DNA of 49,933 nucleotides, from assembly GCA_003161635.1 (NCBI GenBank), contig PMOA01000098.1, forward strand, positions 18,618 to 68,550, read 5' to 3'. Of this stretch, positions 7,427 to 16,459 are shown one piece after another (position 1 is the stretch's first letter; each line of letters starts with the position of its first letter). The stretch comes from Limisphaerales bacterium. GTDB taxonomy: Bacteria; Verrucomicrobiota; Verrucomicrobiia; Limisphaerales; UBA11358. A model generated the notes under the pieces. That model searched no databases and was not told the DNA's origin. It saw only the letters and a list, made by a program, of their open reading frames with translations. Made by a program: the position numbers and the translations under genes.

Positions 7427-8350
7427 ATGACCGCCGTGAAAACGAAATTCAAATCCATCATCCGTGCCGCGTATGATTCATTTAGAGGAACGGTCTTTGC
7501 GGGAACGGTGCTGCTGACCGCCTTCGGCACCCAGGCGCAAAGTCTGTTTGTGTCGGATTTCGAGACCGGCGACATTTATGGATTCACGCCGAGTGGAACA
7601 CAAAGCACCTTTGCCTCGGGGTTGGTCAATCCCGCTGGACTGGCTTTTGACAGCGTGGGCAATCTGTTTGCGGCGGACCGGAATTTAAATTCCAGTTTCA
7701 TTTACGCATTCACGACGCAGGGATTTAGAAGCACCATTGCCGATGGGTTGAATCAACCCAACAGACTGGCCTTTGATAGCGCAGGCAATTTGTTTGTGTC
7801 GGATTGGGGCAGTGGCAACATCTATGAATTCATGCCGAGCGGAGTGAAAAGCACGTTTGCCTCTGGATTGATCCATCCTCTCGATCTGGCCTTTAACAGC
7901 GCAGGGAATCTGTTCGTGGCGAATCAAGGCAGTGGCAACATCTATGAATTCACGCCGAGCGGAGTGCGAAGCACTTTTGCCTCCGGGTTATCTACTCTTT
8001 CAGGACTGGCCTTTAATAGCGCGGGCGACCTGTTTGTGTCGACTGGCGGCCCGCCTGGCACCGGCTACATTTATGAATTCACGCCAGACGGAACGCAGAG
8101 CACTTTTGCGTCCGGGCTGAATCTTCCTATTGGATTGGCATTTGACGGAGTTGGCAATCTATTTGAGGCGGAGCGAGGGACCGGCTCTATTAATGAATTC
8201 ACGCCGGACGGAACGCGAAGTACCTTTGCCTCCGGGTTATCTGCTCCTTATGGGCTAGCCTTCCAGGACGTAACGTTGCCCGTGCCTGAACCTTCGGCTT
8301 TTGGGTTGCTGGTCGTTGGCGCTGTTGCATTTCTCGTGCGCCGCCGTTGA
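7427..8350 (+). CDS. Secreted NHL-repeat beta-propeller protein with PEP-CTERM sorting signal
   Basis: 307 residues: an N-terminal signal segment (about 20-37), then about seven repeats of ~39 residues with the pattern 'G.IYEFTPSG..STFASGL..P.GLAF.S.GNLFV', typical of NHL/SMP-30-like beta-propellers. It ends in PVPEPSAFGLLVVGAVAFL plus RRR, a textbook PEP-CTERM tail (PEP motif, membrane helix, basic end) recognised by exosortase/archaeosortase-type enzymes. The DNA repeats have a period of about 117-120 bp and are very alike, so recent expansion is likely. It sits directly to the left of attachment site 1. The function of such proteins is not known; exopolysaccharide-associated surface display is the usual proposal. 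Confidence 0.85.
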   Translation: MTAVKTKFKSIIRAAYDSFRGTVFAGTVLLTAFGTQAQSLFVSDFETGDIYGFTPSGTQSTFASGLVNPAGLAFDSVGNLFAADRNLNSSFIYAFTTQGFRSTIADGLNQPNRLAFDSAGNLFVSDWGSGNIYEFMPSGVKSTFASGLIHPLDLAFNSAGNLFVANQGSGNIYEFTPSGVRSTFASGLSTLSGLAFNSAGDLFVSTGGPPGTGYIYEFTPDGTQSTFASGLNLPIGLAFDGVGNLFEAERGTGSINEFTPDGTRSTFASGLSAPYGLAFQDVTLPVPEPSAFGLLVVGAVAFLVRRR

Positions 8351-8363
8351 GATTCGAGAAAGT

Positions 8364-8675
8364 TTCACCTGATTCTTCACCTAAAGTTACACCTGACGAG
8401 CAATAAAGGGGCGGTGACGGGGTAATAAGCGAGCATTGGGCGGGCGGTCGAAAAAACAGCTTGAACCCCTGTAAAATAAGGCTATACTAACCCTTGAAAC
8501 AGAGTGTGTTAGGCTCGGAACGGTAAAGAGACTGCGTTCGATTCCGACCCTCGCCTCCATGTTTTGGTGCGTGAGCAGCAAGGAGTTAGGCAAATCGGAA
8601 CGGCCACTGTCAGTGAAAGTGTCAGTAAAATGGTGAGTGCAATCACAATTCGCCATAACTAGCCAGAACTGCACT
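8364..8675 (+). other. tRNA-Cys-derived attachment site 1 with flanking 12-bp-period repeats
   Basis: The core CGATTCCGACCCTCGCCTC is at 8539-8557 (the match continues as CA). It corresponds to the T-loop to CCA end of a bacterial tRNA-Cys (acceptor strand CCTCGCC, discriminator T, CCA), but the rest of the tRNA is absent. Upstream, TTCACCT (8364), TTCACCT (8376) and TACACCT (8388) are spaced exactly 12 bp apart. Downstream, TGTCAGT occurs at 8608 and 8620, again 12 bp apart. A subterminal motif TAAGCGAGCATTGGGCG lies at 8426-8442. The segment 8553-8675 is nearly identical to 26851-26973. Confidence 0.75.
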
Positions 8676-8782
8676 TTTGGTCGATTAATATTTTTCTGCC
8701 TAAAAATCCACCGGAACGCTTGAAACACGACCGTTGATCATGCTCGAACCATTTTGCGTATCAAGAGTGGTCGGAAGAGATT

Positions 8783-11197
8783 TCATTGACCATGCATTTT
8801 TAGTGCGTGGATATTCATCCGAACAGCTTCGAGATTTTGCTGCGCTACTATGTTCGTTGGATTCAGTTGCAATGTGATTTGAAATTCCTTGAGTGCTTCA
8901 TCCAGTTTCCCTAACTTTGCGAGGGCGACTCCATCATTCAAATGCGCACGCGCAAAGTCCGGGCGAATGCGGACCACTTCGGAAAACTGCGCCTGCGCTT
9001 CCTCAATTTTTCCTTCAGCTGCCAGTTCGCCTCCTAATAAATATCGAGCTTGCCAGAATTTCGGGTTCATCCAGATGGCATTGCGAAAATAACTGATGGA
9101 TTCATCCCGGTGATGCTCCACTGCCAGCGTGACAGCTTGATAGAAATGGGCGGCCGGCCCGTTCGGATGAAGATCGGCAGCCGTATGATAATGCGCCATG
9201 GCTTGATTCATTTTCCCCTCGCATTGCTCCATAAATCCCCAGTTCAGGTAAGTTTCAACGTAGCCAGAGTTTATCTCAACGACACGGTTAAAAAAACCGG
9301 CGGCTTCGGCTGTTTTATGTTGGTTCGCCAGAATCAATCCCAGATCATTCAAGGCCGGTTCATAATCACTGCGAATGGCCAGGGCACGCGAAAAATAATC
9401 TGCGGCGTCGCTTGTTTTTCCTTGCCGGATTAATAACGCGCCGGTTTTATAATATGCCATTGGAGTTTGCGGCAGTAGTTCGCTGACATGCTGCTCTTGC
9501 TTGACAGCTTCGGCCCAATCGCCGGTTTGATCTAAAAATTGCGCGAAGTTTTCGCGCAAAAAATAGTCGTCGGGAGTTAGAGCCAATCCTTCTTCATATG
9601 TGGCACGGGATTGTTCGCGGGTTTCTTCAGTCATTTGCGAATTTAATTCCTTCAGCTTTGCCAGGTAAAATTTTGCGCGCGGAACATCATTCAATTGTTC
9701 GGTAAATGGCGGCTGGGATACCCGGCTGTAATTTTCCTGCCAAACGCGGAAACGATCCCACGACGAAACGGCCAGCCGCCGGTCGCATAATTCCGCAGAT
9801 GCCCATCCGCTCTTGCCCTGTGCAAGAATGGATTTCGGGAGCAGCTTCGCGACGGGTTCGGCAAATGCGCGTCCCAACAAATAGTTGCCATCAAAGTTCA
9901 AATGCACATGTTCATAAAATAATTCGTTGCCCGGAATTTTTGCCGGAGAACTCTGCGCCAGTGCCTCGAGGGCGTCCAAAAAATAAACGCCCTGGCCCGT
10001 CTTTGCCTCCGCCGCGTCTTCTATGATTTGATTGATACGGCTGTCGGCGCGAAAAGCCAGCGTGTCATCATCTCGGGCCAGTTTAAAATCACGCAAGGCC
10101 AGTTCGGAATTCGTCAGCGCAAGCTGGCAACGCCCCGCGCGAAAATGCAGTTCGGCATATTGCGGATCAATCGCGGCGGCTTGTTCATATTTTTTGAGCG
10201 CGTTTGGATAATCAGTTGCCGATTCAAGCGCGATGCCCTCCCGATAAAGGCCGTCCCATTCGGTTTGTTGGGCTTCGTTCAAACCGGCTGAATGCAGCGA
10301 GCCAAACGGAGCACAGTCTTTGAAATTGCTTCCCACTGTGCTCAATATAATCGGCACGCCGACATCTTGTCCCGCGCGCAAAATATCGTTCAGATTTTTT
10401 TTGAAATTTGCATAAGCGCGCAGCCGTCCCGGATCATCATATCGAAGCTGATGATCTTTAAACATGTTCAGCCCGCTCCACATTTTCGGGGTTGACGAGC
10501 GACCACCCAATCGTTGCATCAAACTATCCAGCAATTGGCCAATCTTCGTTGATTTTACCGCGAGTTCGGTGCGAATTTGATTTATTCCCGGCGCGCGCGA
10601 ACCGAACACCGTGCCCGCGCCGAAAGGCCCGACCATTTCATTGTTGCCCATGTAAATAATCCACAAATCGCCATCGCGCCGGGCACATTCGCGCGCAATG
10701 GGCAAAATCGCGTGCGAATTGATGGCGGTCATCGCCACACAGACCACTTCAAAACCCGTTCCGGGAAAACGTTCGCGCAACAAGACCTGCAAATAACGCC
10801 AGGCGCCAAAACTCGGATCGGGATCGCCCATTGCCGCCGATTCGCCAAATAAAAAAATCCGATAGGTGTGGGGAGATTTTTGGGCGGCCATGCGCAAAGA
10901 CAGCGGCGTGCGAGCCAAAGCCGGCGGGAAAAATCTGTAGCCGAACCGGTCATTGGACACATCGTAATCTTTTCCGCCGATTTTGGTTTTTAGAAAAAAA
11001 CTTGCGGGATAACCGTAACCGCACAAACGCAAACCCAACTCAAGTCCGCCGACGATTACCAATGGGACTACAATCACCGCAAAGATTCGGAACAACCACA
11101 GACGGCGCGCGGGAATTTTGGATGTCAGCTTTTCAGGCGATACATTCTTTTCGTTCGCAGAACGTGCTTTTTTTGGAAAATGCTTTTTTGGCTTCAA
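8783..11197 (-). CDS. Membrane-anchored SGNH-hydrolase-like protein with TPR repeats
   Basis: 804 residues. A basic N-terminus is followed by one transmembrane helix (about residues 33-52, LWLFRIFAVIVVPLVIVGG), so the bulk is probably outside the cytoplasmic membrane. An SGNH/GDSL-like fold is suggested by IFLFGESAAMG (Ser block), IIYMGNNEMVG (Asn block) and a late EHVHLNFDGNYLLG segment (His block). TPR helices appear between these blocks and again from about residue 545 to the end (repeated 'A..Y...G..L...GK...A...F..AL...P'). This mixed order, with TPRs inside and after the hydrolase region, resembles alginate-acetylation or sulfotransferase-like surface-glycan proteins, but no specific substrate can be assigned. 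It is preceded by the pseudopilin gene on the same strand (219 bp gap). Confidence 0.7.
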   Translation of the reverse strand: MKPKKHFPKKARSANEKNVSPEKLTSKIPARRLWLFRIFAVIVVPLVIVGGLELGLRLCGYGYPASFFLKTKIGGKDYDVSNDRFGYRFFPPALARTPLSLRMAAQKSPHTYRIFLFGESAAMGDPDPSFGAWRYLQVLLRERFPGTGFEVVCVAMTAINSHAILPIARECARRDGDLWIIYMGNNEMVGPFGAGTVFGSRAPGINQIRTELAVKSTKIGQLLDSLMQRLGGRSSTPKMWSGLNMFKDHQLRYDDPGRLRAYANFKKNLNDILRAGQDVGVPIILSTVGSNFKDCAPFGSLHSAGLNEAQQTEWDGLYREGIALESATDYPNALKKYEQAAAIDPQYAELHFRAGRCQLALTNSELALRDFKLARDDDTLAFRADSRINQIIEDAAEAKTGQGVYFLDALEALAQSSPAKIPGNELFYEHVHLNFDGNYLLGRAFAEPVAKLLPKSILAQGKSGWASAELCDRRLAVSSWDRFRVWQENYSRVSQPPFTEQLNDVPRAKFYLAKLKELNSQMTEETREQSRATYEEGLALTPDDYFLRENFAQFLDQTGDWAEAVKQEQHVSELLPQTPMAYYKTGALLIRQGKTSDAADYFSRALAIRSDYEPALNDLGLILANQHKTAEAAGFFNRVVEINSGYVETYLNWGFMEQCEGKMNQAMAHYHTAADLHPNGPAAHFYQAVTLAVEHHRDESISYFRNAIWMNPKFWQARYLLGGELAAEGKIEEAQAQFSEVVRIRPDFARAHLNDGVALAKLGKLDEALKEFQITLQLNPTNIVAQQNLEAVRMNIHALKMHGQ

Positions 11198-11415
11198 ATG
11201 AGTTCACTTCAATTAAAGCAAGTGGACGAAATAAATTCAAGCGGGATATGTTCTGGAATGTTATGGCAAAGGCCATTTCCGAAGCTTATGTCACAGTCGG
11301 AGCCAGAACTTTACCCAGGACATTTTGAAGGAATTTTCTTCGATGCATAATTCAATCAAACCCGAGCCCTATATTATAATGCGCGAATGCGCCACCAATC
11401 AACCTTAATAAGGAA

Positions 11416-12300
11416 CTACTTATGGACTGAAGTTCTTTGCATCAGCCAGTCTATATCACCCACCCCGGTTTGAGCTGCCACACCTGTGTTAAAAGGTCCA
11501 TTGTAACCGATAAGATTCCCATCCCGCCATCTATGAATCTCACTATGGCCGTCTGCAAAAGAGAATCCGCAGGCATTATTGTGGTAAGTGGCCGGTTTAT
11601 CCACCCAACTGGTTGGATCTGTGCAGAACCAACTATCATTGATGCTCCAAGGGTTTTCATCCAGCATGACCCAGCAATTGGCAGCTCCAATTATAGTAAT
11701 ATCACTTTGTTTCCGGAATATTCTGTAATTCGCATTAAGCGGTGCTGTGCTCGTCATGATCTTATCCACAATAGGATTCATATATCCGTTCATGGACATG
11801 CTGCGAACAGTCAGCGCATTAACACCTCCCGCTGGTATTGTTTTTCCAAAATACACCGTTCTCTGATCTGCCGGACATTTGAAGGTTGCAACGTTTGGAG
11901 CGTAAGGAAATATCAATCCCACTTTGAGCAAACGGTCATCCGCCGCCGCCGTGGGCTGTTGCATGTCGCCATAAATCCACTGATTCTCGGGGTTTCCAGG
12001 GGCACAATAAGGATCATTCGGATCGGTGACCTGAAGAGGCCCTTGTCCAACTGTCGGCAAAAGCCGGCCATCATTATCGTCGGAATACATGATCCAGCCC
12101 AGTTGCAGCTGTTTTAGATTGCTCATACATTGTATGCCTTGCGCTTTTACTTTTGCTTTGGCCAAAGCCGGCAACAACAAGGCGGCAAGGATGGCTATTA
12201 TCGCAATAACAACCAGCAGTTCAATCAAGGTGAACCCGGTCCTTTTAGACCGGGATTCCCGACGAAAACGATCAGTAAAACTGTATGACATTTTATTCAT
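11416..12300 (-). CDS. Type II secretion/pilin-like protein (prepilin N-terminal methylation domain)
   Basis: 294 residues with a class III prepilin leader: [20 protein letters not shown] at about residues 22-41, with the peptidase cleavage expected after Gly22. The later segment is the globular domain common in Planctomycetota-Verrucomicrobiota pseudopilins, including [13 protein letters not shown] near the C-terminus (the 'FADGH' signature). It probably assembles into a pseudopilus or is displayed on the surface. It lies 114 bp after the LamG/CBM gene on the same strand, separated from it by a strong hairpin, and may partner that exported protein. Many such genes occur as lone paralogues, so a specific role cannot be given. 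Confidence 0.85.
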   Translation of the reverse strand: MNKMSYSFTDRFRRESRSKRTGFTLIELLVVIAIIAILAALLLPALAKAKVKAQGIQCMSNLKQLQLGWIMYSDDNDGRLLPTVGQGPLQVTDPNDPYCAPGNPENQWIYGDMQQPTAAADDRLLKVGLIFPYAPNVATFKCPADQRTVYFGKTIPAGGVNALTVRSMSMNGYMNPIVDKIMTSTAPLNANYRIFRKQSDITIIGAANCWVMLDENPWSINDSWFCTDPTSWVDKPATYHNNACGFSFADGHSEIHRWRDGNLIGYNGPFNTGVAAQTGVGDIDWLMQRTSVHK

Positions 12301-12343
12301 ATTTAAAAATCATATCTGCCAAACATAATGCAGTCTTGAAAAT

Positions 12344-12381
12344 GTTCTCCAGCAGCCAGCCGTGACCGACTGCTGGAGAAC
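12344..12381 (-). terminator. Hairpin between LamG/CBM gene and pseudopilin gene
   Basis: A perfect 12-bp stem, GTTCTCCAGCAG (12344-12355) with CTGCTGGAGAAC (12370-12381), and a 14-nt loop. Read on the minus strand it is followed by ATTTTC, a weak U-tract. It lies just after the stop of the gene at 12415, so it fits a terminator or attenuator that would lower read-through into the pseudopilin gene. Confidence 0.6.
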
Positions 12382-12414
12382 TCACGTCATACAACATACA
12401 ATTTGATCAAGGCC

Positions 12415-15400
12415 TCATTGAATTTGCACACGGTAGAAGCGCTTGCTTCCGCCGACCGTATCACTGACCGATTGGACTGCGCCATTACCGGAAACAGGAC
12501 TGCCGATCGGAGTCCAAATCGGGTCAGTCAGGCTGTTTTTATAGAGCAGCTGATAAGATAACCCGCTTTGAGTTGGGAATGAGATGGTAATGGTTCCGCC
12601 GCTAATTGAAGCGGTAAGGGTAATCGAACCACTACTTGCTGGAACCAGCATGAGGAAGTTCACATTGACATCCGAACCAGAACCAAGTGGGTTGCCTACT
12701 TGCAGGGTGTTTGTAGAACCATTAAGTGTCAATGTTACCAGATTTCCAGAGCCATCCCTTAACGGGACGAAGCGATAGCTTTCCCAACCCGTGCTTTCCA
12801 CGGTGAATGTGCCGAGGAGGTTGGTCGTTTGGGTTGTCGTTCCCCAGCCACTGATCACTTGAGAAAGAGTGGCTGTGGTTTCAACTCCACCCCCTGCGGC
12901 CAAACGTCCATAGACGTTATAGCTGCCCGCAGGATAATGCCTCGTATAGTTCGCCCATGAAGCAGTAGTGTTTGCACCACCACTGAAGTATCCCATGGTA
13001 TAATCTACATTGGTATTGCCAATGCCAAGATACTGTGCCCTCTTGGTATCTCCATTGATTTCAGTAGCCATGCCATTGCCTTCACCGGGCAAACCCAAAC
13101 TATTTGTGCGGTAAAGATAAGGAGCCGCAGCATTAAAGTTTACCTGATGCGTATCCACATCCGTGGCGGCAGGCAGACCAAAATAGGCATTGGTCTGGGG
13201 ATTATCAATGAACTGACCGCCGTCATGGTCAAAATCCTCCGCCTCCCAAGTATAATTGGCCGAGCTAAAGGTGTCAAAGGTCACAGTGGTTGCAGCGACA
13301 TTTCCATTCACATCCGTCGCGGATATAGTGACAGTGTAACTTGTATTTGGCAGTAAATATGGATAGCTGACATTCCAGTTCAGTAACGAGCCACTGAATA
13401 CCAGGTTGGTCACAGTTACACCATTTGTTGTAACCACAATGCTATTTGCATTAACGCCTGCAGCAGACGAAACACTGAAGACGAGTTTATTAGTGGCTTG
13501 GAACATTGTCGTGCCGTTTGGATAAATGCCACTGATGATTGGCAGATTGGTATTCGCCGGGAAGAATGCGTAAAAGTTTGGATTGTTTGCACCGAGACTG
13601 GTTGCCCTCAAAGTCTCTACGGAACCGCCGGTGAATTTCACCAGATTGCCACCCGCGTCTCTTAAAGGCACCCAGGTATACCCTTGCCAATTACCGGTAG
13701 GAGGAAGGGTAAAGGTGCCCAAATTCGTGGTTGTCTGGGTGCTTGTGCCAACTCCGCTGGTCACCAAAGCCAGGGTGGCACCGCCTGAACCTCCGCTACC
13801 ATTGGCACCACGTAAATACACATTATATGCGCCTGCTGGATAGGTTCTGGTATAATTATCCCATTCGCCGGTGTCATACCAACCGACATTGTAATCGCTG
13901 AGACCAGACGTGATGTATTGCAACCTCGGAACATCGCCATCAACCTGATCACCGTTACCTCCTCCTGATGGCCGGTAGACAAAAGTTTCGGGGTCCACAA
14001 TATTATGGAAATCAACCCCGTCGACACCAGCCAAACCGGCATAGGCATCAACCGGCGGATTATCAATGAATTGACCACTACTTACACCATTATTATAGTC
14101 ATAATCCTCCGCTTCCCAGGTATAATTAGGACTAAGAGTATCAAAGGAGACGGTGGAGCTTGCCGGGCTGCCATTCACATCGGTTACGCTGATAACGGCA
14201 GTATAGATCAGGTTGGTCGTCAGCGGAGCACTCACATTTCGGCTTGTAGAAGTGCCTGTTACCACCAACCCGTTTGCAGTTGTAATATTTGTAACAGTAG
14301 TCTGTCCCAATAGAGTTTGGACCGTCAATTTCACTGAAATGCCCGCAGGATTGATTGTGACGCCCGCCGGGGAACTGGCCGTGAAAGTAAGCGCACTGGA
14401 AGGCTGGAACATGTTCGTGCCATTTGGATAAATCCCACTGATGGCTGGCAGATTGGTATTCGCCGGAGTCAGCATTAGGAAGTTCACATTGCCGCCGCCA
14501 GTAGACCCAGCCGTCAGGCGAAGCGTATTCACGCCAGACAATGTTACCCGGATGAGATTGCCATTGACGTCCCGAAGTGGCACCCACGCAAATGTATCCC
14601 AGCCACCGGTATTGACGAAACTAAACGTGCCAACATTAGTGATCGTTTGTGAAGAAGTGCCCCAACCACTGTTGACCAGATCAAACGAAGCGGTCAATGC
14701 GCCTCCGCCATCTGCCACCCGCATATAGGCATTAAATGATCCTGATGGATAGGTTCTGGTGTAATTCATCCAATTTGGAAGTCCGCTGCCGGTGCCACCG
14801 TCGAAATATCCGACATTAACCTCGCGGGCAGTGTTAGTCACCGCGAAAGCATCCAAGATTTTCTGCCTCATAAGTTCCCCGACGGATATACCGCCATTGA
14901 GACCACCCCCAAGACTATATTCTGTTTCCACAGTTCCAAGGGGATCCCGATATACGCGATTCGGACCAGCCAAGTTGCCATTATCAACTGCATCGATAAA
15001 AGGCGAATAAGGGGTTACCTCTTGATAGTAAGTATTTGCGCCAGGACCGACAAAGGTATAAACCGGATTATCAATATACAAGCCGCCGCCGAAGTCATAG
15101 TCTTCACATTCCCAAGTGAAGTTGTTCGGAGTGAAAGCATCATAAACGTATGAATTAGAGGTAACAATACCCCCATTGTCCGTTACGAGAATACTGACAT
15201 TAACACCATTGAGAATTGATTGTTGAATAAGGGTTGGATTTACCGGCAGATTGGTATAAGTCACAATTTGGCCACCGGTGGTTGGGGTAAAGAGCAAGCT
15301 GGAAGAAACGTCCGAGCCATTCACCGACACTTTAATTCCAGTGGTATTTACTCCATTTGGAGAAGTGGCTGTAAATGACAGCGTGTTGGTGCCGCTCATC

Positions 15401-16329
15401 AGAACCGAACCGTCTGGAATTAGACTAGAAACAAAAAGCGAGGTTGCTGATTGCCGCACGTTTTCGACGAAGTTTGCGTCACCAGTGCCGGTGTAGAAAC
15501 GAAACTCATCAATCCAACCCGGAAAGTCACGTGCGCCACTGGGCCTGTTGCCGATAGACAAGCTCGCGCTGCTGCCAAAATTAAAATTGGTCCCGGCGCC
15601 AACAGTTTTAACAACATATAATTTCGCCGGGCTTGCTTCACTACCGAAATAGATCGAGGCATTGCCACTTACGCTGTCATAGGTCATCGCCACAAACAGC
15701 CACTCATTCGTGGGGAAATTGTAATAGATAGGGGCGCTCACAGATGCCACATTGTTCAAGTTTAACAGAATTGAGTTTCGCGGAAATGTCACACCAGTAC
15801 CCACACCAATTTCCATGCAAATATCATTTTGTGATCCAGAATCAGTTACCCCATTCGTTGCCAAAACAAAAAAGCGGCAGGCATTATTGACCTGATTCGT
15901 GACAAGAGAGGTCATCTTAAACCAAACTGTCGCCGTGAAATTGCTGACCACGCCTAATTGTCCCAAAGTAGTATTGCCAGTGGTGACAGCATAGGCTGCC
16001 GCATTGGCGGCTGGATTGCCTGAAATTGGATTAGTAGAGAGGTTCAAAGAGTGTCCCTGATTTTGCACCCCGGAGTTTGCGGGGCCGTGCAGATCCACTG
16101 CCGCCAGACCGCTGCCACTAACCATATTTAGGACGACAGGAAGGGCACCGCTGCTCGTCGTCGTCGTTCCCGGGCCGTCTTCAAATGTATATCGCAACTG
16201 GAGGGTTTGCGCGAAGGCCGTCCCCAGCAGCATGGAACTGGCCAGCATCGCCAAGATCGCCAAAGGCCGGAGGGTTGAGATTAAATGTGTTGTTCGAAAT
16301 GTGTGGGTTTGATAGAATTTGGGCTTCAT
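12415..16329 (-). CDS. Secreted LamG protein with three CBM6/35-like modules and a C-terminal tail domain
   Basis: 1304 residues with a signal peptide (about residues 22-40, ending in TAFAQ). A LamG/concanavalin-like domain follows (about 45-285). Then come three repeated units, each starting with 'W E.EDYDF/DYN...IDNP' and containing 'Y..G(W/Y)......W.NYTR.YPAG.YN.Y.R', the hallmark of CBM6/CBM35-like sugar-binding beta-sandwiches. They are separated by 'PANTNLP.ISGIYPNGT.MFQ' Ig-like linkers (roughly 405-650, 770-960, 1060-1235). The end (about 1235-1304) has the pattern '...ISFP...Y.LLY.NSL....W.PIG......RFYRV', shared with other proteins of the island. Probably a surface carbohydrate binder. 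Divergent from the histidine kinase gene, with a palindrome between them. Confidence 0.85.
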   Translation of the reverse strand: MKPKFYQTHTFRTTHLISTLRPLAILAMLASSMLLGTAFAQTLQLRYTFEDGPGTTTTSSGALPVVLNMVSGSGLAAVDLHGPANSGVQNQGHSLNLSTNPISGNPAANAAAYAVTTGNTTLGQLGVVSNFTATVWFKMTSLVTNQVNNACRFFVLATNGVTDSGSQNDICMEIGVGTGVTFPRNSILLNLNNVASVSAPIYYNFPTNEWLFVAMTYDSVSGNASIYFGSEASPAKLYVVKTVGAGTNFNFGSSASLSIGNRPSGARDFPGWIDEFRFYTGTGDANFVENVRQSATSLFVSSLIPDGSVLMSGTNTLSFTATSPNGVNTTGIKVSVNGSDVSSSLLFTPTTGGQIVTYTNLPVNPTLIQQSILNGVNVSILVTDNGGIVTSNSYVYDAFTPNNFTWECEDYDFGGGLYIDNPVYTFVGPGANTYYQEVTPYSPFIDAVDNGNLAGPNRVYRDPLGTVETEYSLGGGLNGGISVGELMRQKILDAFAVTNTAREVNVGYFDGGTGSGLPNWMNYTRTYPSGSFNAYMRVADGGGALTASFDLVNSGWGTSSQTITNVGTFSFVNTGGWDTFAWVPLRDVNGNLIRVTLSGVNTLRLTAGSTGGGNVNFLMLTPANTNLPAISGIYPNGTNMFQPSSALTFTASSPAGVTINPAGISVKLTVQTLLGQTTVTNITTANGLVVTGTSTSRNVSAPLTTNLIYTAVISVTDVNGSPASSTVSFDTLSPNYTWEAEDYDYNNGVSSGQFIDNPPVDAYAGLAGVDGVDFHNIVDPETFVYRPSGGGNGDQVDGDVPRLQYITSGLSDYNVGWYDTGEWDNYTRTYPAGAYNVYLRGANGSGGSGGATLALVTSGVGTSTQTTTNLGTFTLPPTGNWQGYTWVPLRDAGGNLVKFTGGSVETLRATSLGANNPNFYAFFPANTNLPIISGIYPNGTTMFQATNKLVFSVSSAAGVNANSIVVTTNGVTVTNLVFSGSLLNWNVSYPYLLPNTSYTVTISATDVNGNVAATTVTFDTFSSANYTWEAEDFDHDGGQFIDNPQTNAYFGLPAATDVDTHQVNFNAAAPYLYRTNSLGLPGEGNGMATEINGDTKRAQYLGIGNTNVDYTMGYFSGGANTTASWANYTRHYPAGSYNVYGRLAAGGGVETTATLSQVISGWGTTTQTTNLLGTFTVESTGWESYRFVPLRDGSGNLVTLTLNGSTNTLQVGNPLGSGSDVNVNFLMLVPASSGSITLTASISGGTITISFPTQSGLSYQLLYKNSLTDPIWTPIGSPVSGNGAVQSVSDTVGGSKRFYRVQIQ

Positions 16330-16388
16330 AAATTTACGTTTTGATTGGCTAATTTCTTAAATCATACATATTTTAGTTGATATCAACA

Positions 16389-16406
16389 ACCCCTCTTTGG
16401 AGGGGT
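16389..16406. promoter_or_regulatory. Perfect palindrome in divergent promoter region (copy 1)
   Basis: ACCCCTC-TTTG-GAGGGGT is a 7-bp perfect inverted repeat between the divergent LamG/CBM gene (start 16329) and the histidine kinase gene (start 16460). Sixteen bases (CCCCTCTTTGGAGGGG) and several flanking bases (CAAC..., ...ATG.CG) are repeated at 20513-20528 in the other divergent region of this locus. This suits an operator or a leader hairpin. A dispersed genomic repeat is the alternative. Confidence 0.5.
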
Positions 16407-16459
16407 ATGGCGGAACGACAAAATTGGTTAACATTTGCTTGGACGCCGCCAATAACCAC

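Noticed and set aside
7571-8260. Regular ~117-120 bp repeats resembling a tandem or CRISPR-like array
   Set aside because: They are in-frame NHL protein repeats with a period of whole codons and no constant repeat/variable spacer pattern.
8480-8560. A complete tRNA-Cys gene at site 1 (and likewise at site 4)
   Set aside because: Only the T-loop and 3' half match; the 5' T-stem, anticodon arm and 5' acceptor strand are missing, so it is a 3'-end fragment.
16397-16459. Upstream start for the histidine kinase gene
   Set aside because: This ATG lies inside the palindrome and adds residues without signal-peptide character; the ATG at 16460 is followed by a proper export signal.
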